Assembly: GCA_036365145.1 (NCBI GenBank)
Contig: JAEOAD010000034.1
Span: 16,955,501 to 17,019,500 of the forward strand
Direction: 5' to 3'
Length of the DNA stretch: 64,000 bases
From: Orientallactaga sibirica
Taxonomy: Eukaryota; Chordata; Mammalia; Rodentia; Dipodidae
In this document: in pieces, positions 35,669-46,110 of the stretch
How positions within the stretch are numbered: the first letter of the stretch is position 1
Layout: every line of letters starts with the position of its first letter
Notes under the pieces: generated by a model
The model's database searches: none
The model's input: the letters and a program-made list of their open reading frames with translations, nothing else
What the model was told of the DNA's origin: nothing
Made by a program: the position numbers and the translations under genes

Positions 35669-36229
35669 TATTATTAGGTTTTATATTCATTTATATATAA
35701 AACCAAACATGATCAGCCACCTTTTATCATAAATAAAGTTTCATTGGAACATACCCCTTCATTTTAATATCATTTCTGATTGCTTTTCATACCGTAATGG
35801 TAGGGTTGTATAACTATAAGAGACCATATGACTCTAAAAGCATGAAGTACTTATTGTCTGATCACTTCTAGTATTAAATTTTCTAACCTCCTATTAAGTC
35901 ACCATTCATACTCTTCCACCAGAATATAAGATCCATGGCAGCTTAAACTTTTATATCTCCCCATTACTTTCTCTCTCTCATCAGGATTAGCACATAGCAT
36001 ATAGTTAGCAAACTCTAAATATCTTTACATGAAGTAACCCAGGCCTACATTGTCCATAACATTTAGTAGGTTATATCCTATTATTTTAATAGGACTATAG
36101 TGATGATAATATTTAATTCAACACTCAAATAGGTAGCAAAATCTTAAGTTTAGACTCTTAAAGGCAATAATTCAAAAATAAAGGCTTTAGGGATTTTTTT
36201 TTTTTAGATTTCAATACAGTTTAATAAAT
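35669..36229. other. No gene seen
   Basis: AT-rich unique DNA. Confidence 0.5.
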
Positions 36230-36477
36230 ATTCTTTTTTTCCCATAATTTATTTTTATTTATATTATTCTGATTTTACATTCATAGTGTTGGCTCCCTTA
36301 TCCTCCTCCCTGTCCTCCCTCTTCCAAAGGGACCCTCATCAATGGGGAATGTGAGTCATGCATTGTGGGGGTAGTCAAGAGTTCTGGGGGGGTAGCCAAG
36401 TCTCTGTGCATAATGCCCCAACTTATGGCTCTAATATTCTTTCTGCCCCCTCTTCTGTGAATTTCCCTGAGCTGCAT
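36230..36477 (-). mobile_element. Short L1 3'UTR fragment
   Basis: Same text as the left end of the 33.2-kb copy ('gtgttggctcccttatcctc', 'tgtgagtcatgcattgtggg', 'ccccctcttctgtgaatttc'). It is a strongly 5'-truncated insertion of about 250 bp. Confidence 0.78.
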
Positions 36478-37921
36478 TTTTCTTGATTTAATTAACCAAT
36501 ATGTAAGTGCATAAATGTTTGAAAGTATGCCAGGTCTGAATTCAAGATGCTTAGCTTGAATGCCTAGAAAACTCGGTTTTCATTCTCACTTGTTTCATGA
36601 ACAAATGTTGGTTGCATCATGCATCCACATATTCTTCATTGAAATATTGTTGATGGATATTTATATTAGAGGACTGTGATGCATATCAAAGAGTAACAAT
36701 GCCCAGTTCCTAAAGGATACATGTATGTTAGAGGGTGGTGAATATTATGATGATTAAATAAAAGAGGGTCATGTGGCACAATGAAAATAAGACAGAAGAA
36801 AATGATAATGTTGGTAATCACAAACTGAATAAACACAACTCAATAAAAAAAAAAACAATGTATGTCTCTAGCCACTCTGAACTATGGAAAGCATATTTTG
36901 TATAACATAATCTTCACAACAGCTTGAGCAAGTCATATTAACATCACATATCACAGAAGAGGATTCCATACCTATTTTAAGCCGAATTAATTTTAAAAGA
37001 ACATATTTAGAATTTAGATCTAAATGTGTGTTCCTGACCTATGTAACATTCAAATCTAAAGTTCTAACAATGTATCCTCTTTTTCTTTAAAAGGTGAAAT
37101 GCATAAATTTTTGCCCATGGATATACCCACTTTCTCTTTCTAATTGTATTTAAAATACACCAAACTTCATTTTTCCATCTTACAACTCTGCTGTAATTTC
37201 AGAACCCTGTCCTTCCCCTAGAAACTCACATTCCATCTCTAGACCGTAGCCAGCTGACAGAAGAAATCAATTAAAGAGACTGATTTCCGCTGATCTGTTC
37301 ACAAGGAACCTTTTTAATTGATGTTAATTATCTGCTCCAAAATAAGCTCTTGTAAGTTTGGGTTTTGCAAATTCAAACTTGTTGGCATAGGAAATGTGCC
37401 AACCCACTGTCGCGGTCTATCAAGAACATTGATTGCTCTGAGTCAGAAGTCATTGTACCCAGTACACCCTCAGGTCTCTCACTCTTGCCTTACACTTCAT
37501 ACAGTGGAGATGTTTGTTAATAGAAATGTCAGTAGTATTAGAGTAGAAGTGGTAGAAATTCTTATAGTAGTAGCAACAGCTGCAATGACATCAGTATCCT
37601 TAAGCCTAACAATGATAATCATCGACTACTGAAATGTCAGGAAGTGTATGAAGTATATTACATTATTATATAATGATTTCTCCACATTTTATAGGTGGGG
37701 GCATGATAAAGAAGACTGTGTAACTGATTTCTCAAAGGTTACATTGCTACTAAATAACTGATCCTGGCCCCATATCCAATTTTGGTAGATTGTGAAATTT
37801 ATTTCACTTAATAACTATATAATATCTCTTCAGAAGTCTCTATTTATAAAAAGTCAAAATCTGAGAAATGGATAATGCATCCACTTTACTTAGGGAAAAC
37901 TTGAAATCCTTCTGGAGTAAA
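36478..37921. other. No gene seen
   Basis: Unique AT-rich DNA. The open frame at 37318-37632 (104 codons) has no domain or context. Confidence 0.5.
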
Positions 37922-38094
37922 GCTTTTTGTTTTGTTTTGTTTTGTTTTTGTTTTTGCTAGGTAGGGTCTCACTCTGATCCAGGCTGACCTGGAATTTACT
38001 CTGTAGTCTCAGGGTGGCCTCAAACTCATGGCGATCCTCCTACCTCTGCCTTCCGAGTGCTGGGATTAAAGGCGTGTGCCACAACGTCTGGCTG
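37922..38094 (-). repeat. B1-like SINE with (TTTTG)n tail
   Basis: Tail of TTTTG units at 37929-37957, then 'gggtctcactctgatccagg', 'ggaatttactctgtagtctc' and 'gtgctgggattaaaggcgtg'. The flanking repeat 'ctggag(t/c)(a/g)aagcttt' (37911 and 38091) is an imperfect target duplication. Confidence 0.9.
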
Positions 38095-38237
38095 GAGCGA
38101 AGCTTTCTTATTTTTCATCATCATTTACTTTATTATATACTCTGATACTCATAAAATACATCACCATCTTGATCCTTAGGTGAAAATTTCAACATAAATT
38201 GTAATTCACTCATACATAGACATATATACATGTTCAT

Positions 38238-38249
38238 TCTCTCTCTCTC

Positions 38250-38280
<31 letters not shown>

Positions 38281-38320
38281 CTCCCTCTCTTTCACACGTG
38301 TGTCTCCCTCTCTTTCACCA
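38238..38320. repeat. CT/TG microsatellite with a duplicated flank
   Basis: (TC)n then (TG)n (38256-38281), followed by two copies of 'ctccctctctttcac' (38282 and 38304) around ACGTGTGT. Confidence 0.85.
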
Positions 38321-38679
38321 CTGACAAATGAATTAAATTTTGTGCAAATATTCACATGCCGAAAGAGTTTAGCCTAATAAATCAATCACCTGAAGACAGA
38401 TTTGGAATGTGTTGTTAATAGGTTTGTGCCAGTTGGTGCCAGCATGTGTTATGTTTATTTTCCAAGTCTATACTTTTTTATTATATGCCATATTTTCAGA
38501 ATGTAAGAATCTTGGAGTATAGGTTAGAGCTTAAAAATATCCCAAGGCTAACACTGAAATAAACCCACATAGATGCTTAATACAATAGCGAGTATAGTTA
38601 CACAAGAGTAATTTCAATGCAGGTTGCTCAGTTCCTGAAATTATACATTAAAAAAAAAAAAACTATGAAAAGTTATATT

Positions 38680-39108
38680 TACATCTGCTATGGACAGAAT
38701 GTTTTTGTGACTTGAAAATTCTTCTATCAGAATTCTAACTTCCTCCCTTGTACTTTATTGTATTTTAAAACTGCACCTCCATGGAAGTAATTAAGGTTAA
38801 ATGGGGTCAAAAAGGGTAGGATGAATGACCTCATTAAAAAAAAAAAAAAAAAAAAAAAAAGAAAAGGCATTTGAGCACTTTTTCACCTATACTCTATCCA
38901 GCCTTGCAGGCCACTTAAGGTAGTAGTGAAAAGTGCCCTTTCTTCATGAAAGGTAGTAAACTCTAAGAAACAGTGTTATCTAAGGTCTTGATCTTGGACT
39001 TCTAGGCTCTAGGACTATGGGAGTAAAAATGTATGGTTCTGTTAACCACTTAGTCTATATTTTATTGTGGCATCTCAGGAAGCTGAATGCATCTTTTGAC
39101 AACATCAC
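38680..39108 (+). repeat. Old MLT-type LTR remnant
   Basis: 'gaaaattcttctatcagaat', 'gtaattaaggttaaatgggg' and 'gtcttgatcttggacttcta' follow the order of an old mammalian ERVL/MaLR LTR. An A run at 38836-38860 has been added inside it. Confidence 0.5.
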
Positions 39109-39224
39109 TATGTAAACTTGAAAAATGTCTTATTTCTCCTGAGCCACAGGTCAAAAAGTGATTGAACTAATAATTTATAAGATGTCTTGTTATTTCATTT
39201 CCATGACCTTGTGTTTATAGTATT

Positions 39225-39389
39225 TTCTTTGGAGAATGGGCAATCCAGAGGCTCCAGCCACAGCAAACATACACAGATGCATGTGCCACTCTGTGCATCT
39301 GGCTTTACATGGGTACTGAGGAATTTAACCATGGTCATAAGGCTTTGCAGGTTAAGAACCTTAATGCTTGAGCCATCTTTCCAGCCCTG
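39225..39389 (-). repeat. DIP-like SINE, truncated
   Basis: 'gctccagccacagcaaacat', 'gtgcatctggctttacatgg' and head 'gagccatctttccagccc'. The GA block and tail are lost. Confidence 0.75.
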
Positions 39390-39542
39390 TTTATAGTATT
39401 TTCATTTGTCTTTTCTAGCTATAGTTTAGACTATTGAATTGTTATTACACTTGCATATAAACATAAATGCAATATAGTAGTCATTATTCTTAAATTCCAG
39501 TAGACAGAAAAACATTTTTAAATTAAAGAAAAAGAAGTAAGC

Positions 39543-39775
39543 AGGGGCTAAAAGGTGACTTACTGCTTAAGGTGCCAGCCTGTGAAAACTAAGGACCCAG
39601 GTTTGATTTCCCAGTACCAGCCCTACGTAAAGCTAGATGCACATGGTAGGACATGTGTCTGCAGTTTGTGTGCAATGGCTGGAGGCCTTGGCACACCCAT
39701 TTTTTTTTTTTTTTGTCTTTCTCTCTCTCTTTTACTTTCTCTCAAATAAATAAATAAAAATGAAATAAAACACAA
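39543..39775 (+). repeat. DIP-like SINE
   Basis: Plus-strand copy, head 'aggggctaaaaggtgactta' (diverged), 'ggaggccttggcacacccat', a T run, a CT block and the tail 'ctcaaataaataaataaaaa'. It lies 150 bp from an oppositely oriented copy. Confidence 0.8.
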
Positions 39776-41039
39776 ATAACCAATGGTATCATTCAGCCTC
39801 TGATAAAAAGACAAGAATGGAGTTGGGATTCTCCATCATTGTGGATTACCATCTGTGCATAAAGGTTAGAATTGCTAGGGATAACTTAGGAGAATATAAA
39901 TGAGATGTGGTGAACCACAAGACTTAACCTTGAAAATTAATGAGTACATTTGTCACTGCTAATATATAATACCTTGGAAATAACAGTAAGTGGAAAGTTT
40001 GTGGACAAGGAAATAGAAACTGAGTGCTGAATAAGAGTAAGAGCTATGCTATACTTAGAACTCATGACCTAATGATTATTGTAGATAAGCCATTTCCTTT
40101 ATCTGGGTCTCAATTTTCTCACCTATAAAATCAATGATCTAGCTTATATGGTTTTTAATCTGCTATATAGCCCTCACCATTAACTGCCTAGTGATTTATA
40201 TTAAGATACTAGACACTTTCAATGCTAAGGTAGAAAACAGTTCAACAAGGAATGAAATAGTGACAATGTTTCAAGTCTGGCAGATCAAAACATATTGACA
40301 GTTGTATACTCTACCTAATATTCTATCTGACCTTGGCTTAATATTCACCTTTCTTCTGAAAAAAGAAAAATTTAGGTTCAGGAATTTTCATCATCTTGAG
40401 TCCTATATCAAGACATAGTAAGTTGTCTCTTGTTTTCATGAATTAAAATGTCAAGAGGCAACCAGGCAATCAATGTCATATTTTCATAGCCCTACCCAAG
40501 CAGCATTAAAAATTCTGTAGTTTATGTTATTATTGGTGTTTATGTTGCTTATGGGTCTCAAATATCAGAGGTAAGATAAGTGTCTTCATGGTTTGAAATT
40601 GGAACAATGATAGTCACCTAGTAAGTAGTCCCAGACTATTTGCCAATTGGACAATTGAGGCTTTTTCGCCACTATCCCAGCATATGCTATGCTATCTAGA
40701 ATTGTAAGGAGTAGGATGTAAAAAAGGGAAGTATCCATAGAATCTTGTTGCATAGCTATAAAGACCAACCACAGATGACATTACAAATTACAAAACTGTG
40801 TAAATTTAATTTGTATGTTATGACTATGTAGATATTTATCTCTCACTCTCTTTCTTTTCCATTGCCTTCTCTTATTCTTTCCTGTCTCCATGTGTGTATT
40901 TTGTGCAAATGATAGTGCATGTGTTCCTGCATTGTTTGACAGACCGTTGTAAATGGAGAAAGAGAAATTCTTTCTTTATTGAGAATTAGGATTTCTGGCT
41001 ATAGAATTACCATTGAGGTAGCTGCGTTTCTAGGTATAT
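39776..41039. other. No gene seen
   Basis: Unique AT-rich DNA. Confidence 0.5.
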
Positions 41040-41270
41040 TTTTAATTTTTTTATAAAAAATTATTTACTTATTAGAGAGAGAGATAGGGAGGGAGGGAGA
41101 GAGAGAGAGGAGAGAATGGGCATATCAGGGCCTCTAGCCACTACAAACTCCAGATGCATGTGCCACCATGTGCATATGGCTTACATAGGTCCTGGGGAAT
41201 GGAGCCTCGAACTGGGGTCCTTAGGCTTCACAGGCAAGTGCTTAACCACAAAGCCATCTCTCTAGGCCTT
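41040..41270 (-). repeat. DIP-like SINE
   Basis: Tail at 41040-41070, GA block 41074-41115, 'gcctctagccactacaaact' and head 'accacaaagccatctctcta'. Confidence 0.83.
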
Positions 41271-42484
41271 AATTTTTTTTAGGTCACTATTAATGAGATT
41301 ATCTTTCTTGTTTATTTCTTTATTGGTGTATTTTTTATTTTTAATTTTTTATTGGTTATGGACGTACTCAGTGTGTAAACTGCACATGTTGGTACCATCC
41401 TTATCCTCATTTCTGTCCCCACCTCTGAAGGGACACTCCTTGTTGAGGATGCTGATTATCCCCATGGGGATTGTGGGTAATGCATTGTGGGGGGTAGCCA
41501 TCAGTTATGGGGAAGAGTCAATGTCTCTGTGAGTAATGTCTCATCTTGTGGCTCTAATAGTCCTTCCCGCCCCTCTTCCTTGAATTTTCCTGAGCCATCT
41601 TGAGATTGTTTTAGTTCTATTTCATTATGGGCTCTTGGCAGCCTCTGTATCTCTGGATCTCTGATTTGGTAGGAGTTGAGTGTCCTCTGTGTGTATTTCC
41701 TTCACCCTTGTGCTGATATCAGGTTCAGCAACCAATGCAGCACTCTTGTTCATTTCCCCAATTACTATATGGTTTCAGCTGGGGCCCTGGTGAATTGCAA
41801 TTGGCTGATTTTCTCCTCATTTACTGAATCCATCTGGAAAAGAGAAGCAGATTCTCAAATGGAGAGTGAAATCAGAACCAATTAATGGGATAACTATTGT
41901 TAGTTAAGAGACAATTTAATAGGTGTAGGCCTTCTTGTAGCCCAAGATTGGTGGAAGCTTGATATTGGAGAGCTATCTCGTTATTTGTATATGATTCTGA
42001 CTTGTTTCCCAGTTCCAACTATGGGTTACTTTCCACTGAGCAGATATGTTAGCCAATCTGAGAGCAGTTGGTAACCCTCCATGGCTGTGTGCCACTATTG
42101 CACTTGGGTGAGTTTGGGTCAGTCTGTTTGCTACTGAGTAGCTTAGACCTCAAGTTGCTTGGACAGATGTTGGGCATTTTCCCCCAGTAGCTCATGAAGC
42201 ACCTTCTGGCATTAGACAAACTAACTGTCCAGGCACCAGCTCTCTTCCAGATTTCAGGCAGGTTTCTCCATGTTCTGGACCAATAGCATATGGTGTCTTC
42301 AGCAGTAGGGTCTTAACATTAACCTTTGGTTGGTAATCAAGTTCTCTGACAGAAGTCTGCCTTCTTTTGGAAAACCTTGTAGGTCTCTCTGATCAACAGC
42401 TCATTGTGGATGTTAACTGCATCCTGGTACTGGGTGTTACAGGCCAGCACCAAAGAAAAAGAAGGAAAAAATAGGTAATATAAA

Positions 42485-42530
42485 AGAGAAAGAGAGAGAG
42501 AGAGAGGGAGAGAGAGAGAGAGAGAGAGAA
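42485..42530. repeat. (GA)n tract in the L1 3'UTR
   Basis: Homopurine run at the same 3'UTR position as 34337-34430 and, as plain poly-A, 23990-24022. Purine-rich 3'UTR tracts are a known feature of rodent L1s. Confidence 0.75.
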
Positions 42531-43236
42531 ACAGGAGAAAATTAAGGTTAGTTTTCATAATACCCTCTCCAGGGACCTTTGATTCAGGTGTTCCCTCTAA
42601 CATCCTGATGAGGGTTAATCCTTTTAGACTGTCTTCCAGGATATAGGATTTTATTGTACCAGTTCCAAATGGGTCCAGGTTTGTGTGCCCCCCACCTTTA
42701 CCCTCTCCTCATGCTCACCTTTCCTATTGTCTGGTCCTGGAAATGCTTATTAGGTATTTCATCATCTCAGGGTGATCTAGGTTAGGAGCCACAGATGAAT
42801 GAGACCATGCGATGATTGTCTTTCTGTGATTAGGTGAGTTAACTGATAATGATCTGTTCCACGTTTGACAATTTTTCAACAAATTTCAATTTGTCATTTT
42901 TTTTTTCTAAATGCTGAGTGGAATTCCATCGTGTAGATATATAACATTTTGGTTATCCATTCTTCTAATGATGGACATCTGGGTTGATTCCAGTTCTTAG
43001 CTATTATGAATTGAGCAGCTATAAACGTGGTTGAGCAAAACTCTCTGAACTGAGGCTTGAATCTTTTAGGGTAAATGCCCAGTAAGGGAATAACTGGGCC
43101 TGTTGGTAACTATAGTCAAAGTTTTTAGGAGCCCTCAAGCCTCCATATTGCCTTCCATAGTGGTTGTACCATCTTACATTCCCACTAACAGTGAATGAGG
43201 GTTACTATTTCTCCATGTTATCACCAATATTTGTTT

Positions 43237-43605
43237 TCATTTGATTTTTTTAATGTGTGCTATCCTTACTGTGGTACAATGGAATCTCATAGTTGTTTGA
43301 ATTTGCATTTCCCTGATGGTTAGGGATGCTGAATATTTTCTTAAGTGTGTGTTTACTATTTGTATTTCTTCCTCTGAGAATTCCCTGTTCAGTTCTCCAA
43401 TGCACTTTGTGAGTATTTTTTTCTTCCAGTAGTAGCTGAGTTTCCAGCCTAATATTAAGGTCTTTGAGCCATTGGACTTGATTTTTGTGCATGGTGAGAT
43501 GTGTGTGTCTAGTTTCATTTTCCTGCATATGGTTATCCAGTTTTTCCAGCAAAATTTGTGGAAAATGCTATCTTTTTCCAGTTTACATATTAGGGATTTT
43601 GTCAA
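43237..43605 (-). pseudogene. L1 ORF2 C-terminal fragment
   Basis: Open frame of 122 codons in the ORF2 region just before the cysteine-rich tail. It includes FCWKNWITICRKMKLD, then NREFSEEEIQIVNTHLRKYS and TIREMQIQTTMRFHCT, parallel to the plus-strand fragment at 4.9-5.2 kb. An overlapping frame (43250-43552) shows that a frameshift separates the parts. Confidence 0.75.
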
Positions 43606-43680
43606 AGATCAAGTATCTGTAGGTACTTGTCCTAAAGACTGGATCCTCTATTCTGTTTAATTGGTCTATAATCCTGTTTT

Positions 43681-43681
43681 C

Positions 43682-43714
<33 letters not shown>

Positions 43715-43980
43715 TTATTTTATTTATTTTTGGAGAGAGACACAGAGAGAGAGAGAGAGAGAGAGACGGAGAGGGAGAGGGAGACAGATAGAGATAGGCA
43801 TGCCAGCAGTCTCTCAGCTGCTGTGAACAAAATCCAGATGCATGTGGCCCCTTGTGGTCAAGTGTGGCATTGCACCCTTGTGTCACTTTGCATCTAGCTA
43901 AACGTGGGACCTGGAGATTGGAACTGGGTTATTAGGCTTAGCAGGCAAGCACTTTAACCACTAAGCCATCTCTCCAGCCC
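43681..43980 (-). repeat. DIP-like SINE nested in L1, with clear target duplication
   Basis: Flanked by perfect 14-bp copies of TATAATCCTGTTTT (43667-43680 and 43981-43994). The tail is an expanded (ATT)n run (43685-43714), followed by the GA block (43735-43790) and head 'cactaagccatctctccagc'. Confidence 0.92.
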
Positions 43981-44398
43981 TATAATCCTGTTTTTATGGC
44001 TGTACCATGTGGTTTTTTTTTAAAACTATGGCTTTGTAACATAGCTTTAGATCAGGTATGGTCGTGTTTAGAGGTATTTCTTTTGCTGAGGATATGATGG
44101 ACTATCTGAGGCATGCTGCCATTACATATCAATTTTGAGATCAGGTTTTCTATCTCTGTGAAGAAAAATGCTGAGATTTGTATTGGTATTGCATTAAATC
44201 TCTATATTGCTTTTGGTAAGATTGCCATTTTGATAATGTTAATTATGCCTATCTAGGAGCACAGGAAGTCTTTTCATTTTCTCCAGTCCTCTTCAATTTC
44301 TTTCTTGAGTGTTTTTATGTATTCATTATATGTCTTTCACATCATTGGTTAGTGTTCTTCTAAGTTTTTTTTTTTTTTTTTTTGGTTTTTTTTGGTTG

Positions 44399-45325
44399 CT
44401 AAAATGGGACAATGATGCTAATGTCATTATCTGTATATTTGTCCTTTGCATATAGAAATGTTACTGATTTTTGTGCATTGATTTTGTAACATGCTACTTT
44501 GCTGAAGTAATTAATCACATTTAAGAGTTTTGAGATGGAGGTTCTCGGGTCACTTATGTATAGAATCATGTCGTTTGTGAATAGGGCTAACTTAACTTCT
44601 TCCTTTCCAATTTGTATCCCTTTTATTTCTTTCTCCTGTCTTATTGCTTGTGATAGGAATTCTAATACTATATTGAAGAGCAGAGGTGAGAGTGGACACC
44701 CCCATCTTGTTCCTGATATCAGTGGAAATTCCTTCAGTCTCTGCCCATCAAGTATTTTTTGTGCTTTAGGTGCTTTATAAATAGCCTTTATTATGTTGAG
44801 ATATAAACCATCCATGCCTATTCTCTCCAACATTTTGATCATGAAGTGATTTTTTTTTTTTTTTTGGTGTTTAAGCTTATTTATGTGGTGTATTACATTG
44901 AAAGATTTTATTATGTTGAAACAAGCCTGCATTCCTGGGATAAAACCTACTTGATCAAAGGGGATAATGCTTTTGATGTGTTGTTGAATTTTGTTTGTGA
45001 GGATTTTGTTCAGGATATTTGCATCTAAGTTCATCAAGGGAATAGGCCTATAGTTTTCTTTTCTTATATCTCTGTCTGGTTTTGGTATTAGGATGATACT
45101 AGCTTCATAAAAGGAGTTGGGGAGCTTTCCCTGTTCTTTGATTATGTGTCACAAGTTTGAGAAAACTTGGTTCCAATTCTTCCATGAAGGCTTGATAGAA
45201 TTCGTCTGAGAAGCCATCTGGTCCTGGTTTCTTGTTTTGGGGCAGGTTTTTAATTACCTTTTCAATCTCAATAGGTGTGATAGGTTTGTTTAGGAGATTA
45301 GTCTGCTCTGAGTTTAGCTTTAGTA
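44399..45325 (-). pseudogene. L1 ORF2 reverse-transcriptase domain (dead)
   Basis: Two minus-strand frames cover the fingers and palm of the L1 RT. The first (from about 45325) contains LLNKPITPIEIEKVIKNLP and KKPGPDGFSDEFYQAF. The second (45037-44399, 212 codons) contains [40 protein letters not shown] and the active-site box. That box reads FTND (44570-44581) where L1 has FADD, so one catalytic aspartate is lost and the enzyme cannot work even if translated. A frameshift separates the two frames near 45040-45110. The second frame is unusually long for a dead L1, so this copy is not very old. Confidence 0.88.
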
Positions 45326-45330
45326 GGTAG

Positions 45331-46025
45331 TGTGTGCCCTGTGACATGAAGAGGCAAGGGGATGGGACTGTGGGGTCTGTTGCCAAAGCAAAGCAGGAAA
45401 GGGATTGGGATTGGACTGTAAGGCTGGTGACACAATGAAGTGGGAGGGTGTTCAGATTGCAGGTTCTGTAGACTGGAAGAAGCAAGAGGAGATGGGACTG
45501 TTTGTGGTGTGCTGACATGTTGAAGCAGGAGAGGAATGGGAGGTTGTGGGGTCTGGGGCACAGTGAAGGAGGAGTGGGGAAAGCCACCAGGAATGAGAGT
45601 GGGCTGGTAGTACAAGAGCAAACCTGGTGTACAGCATGGCCAGGAAGGCAGAATGGGACAGTCAGGTGGTGAGAAAGCCAAGGGAGGGAGGGAGGGAGAA
45701 ATAAGAGCCAGTTGACCTGGATCCATGGAGCCTGTAGATAGAGTAGGAGTGAACCTGGTCTGCTTAAATCAGCAGGATGGGGCAGAGGTCCAGTTTGGGG
45801 GAAGAGGGAGGAAAGCCATGGGAGGGAGGAAGAAAGAAATGTCCTGGATCCATGGAGCTTGTAGGTAGTGCAGTAGCAAACTTGGTTGGTAGCATGGCGG
45901 ATTCCCTACTTTGCTCCTCTGTGCCCTCCCACTGGAAGTCTGCTAAGACAAGCAGACCCTAAAGGCCCCACCGATCTTCCCTTTCCTTCCCTGTGAGGTG
46001 AAGTGTGGTTAGGTGGAAGCCATCT
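45331..46025. repeat. GC-richer tandem array, about 130-bp units
   Basis: At least three units: 'ggatccatggagcctgtaga' (45719) and 'ggatccatggagcttgtagg' (45848) are 129 bp apart, and 'agcaaacctggtgta', 'gtgaacctggtctg' and 'agcaaacttggttgg' recur near 45615, 45747 and 45876. It joins the L1 ORF2 at 45331. Position and tandem form suggest L1 5'UTR monomers on the minus strand, but they do not resemble the monomers at 26.3 kb. Open frames across it (45105-45587, 45298-45726) are Pro/Ser-rich by composition, not genes. Confidence 0.6.
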
Positions 46026-46110
46026 TGACTGGAAGTCTATTGGTATATTTTCTTATGTTGATTTTGTGTTCTGCTATTTTGCTGAAAGTATCTGTCATGT
46101 CTGAAAATTT
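46026..46110 (-). mobile_element. Short L1 ORF2-like fragment
   Basis: 'ttatgttgattttgtgttct' followed by 'gctattttgctgaaagta' parallels 44475-44510 of the long L1 at moderate divergence. Small and uncertain. Confidence 0.4.

Larger units (their letters stand above)
41325..45330 (-). mobile_element. Long 5'-truncated L1, minus strand
   Basis: The longest L1 copy here, running right to left. RT region about 45330-44400, a middle part to 43985, ORF2 C-terminus to about 42640, then 3'UTR to 41325 with a GA tract (42485-42530). A DIP-like SINE (43681-43980) splits it. At its right end it meets a 130-bp tandem array rather than more ORF2. RT is dead (see 44399-45325). Confidence 0.85.

Noticed and set aside
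45298..45726. 142-codon Pro/Ser-rich minus frame
   Set aside because: Translation of a pyrimidine-rich tandem array, with only the end in L1 sequence.
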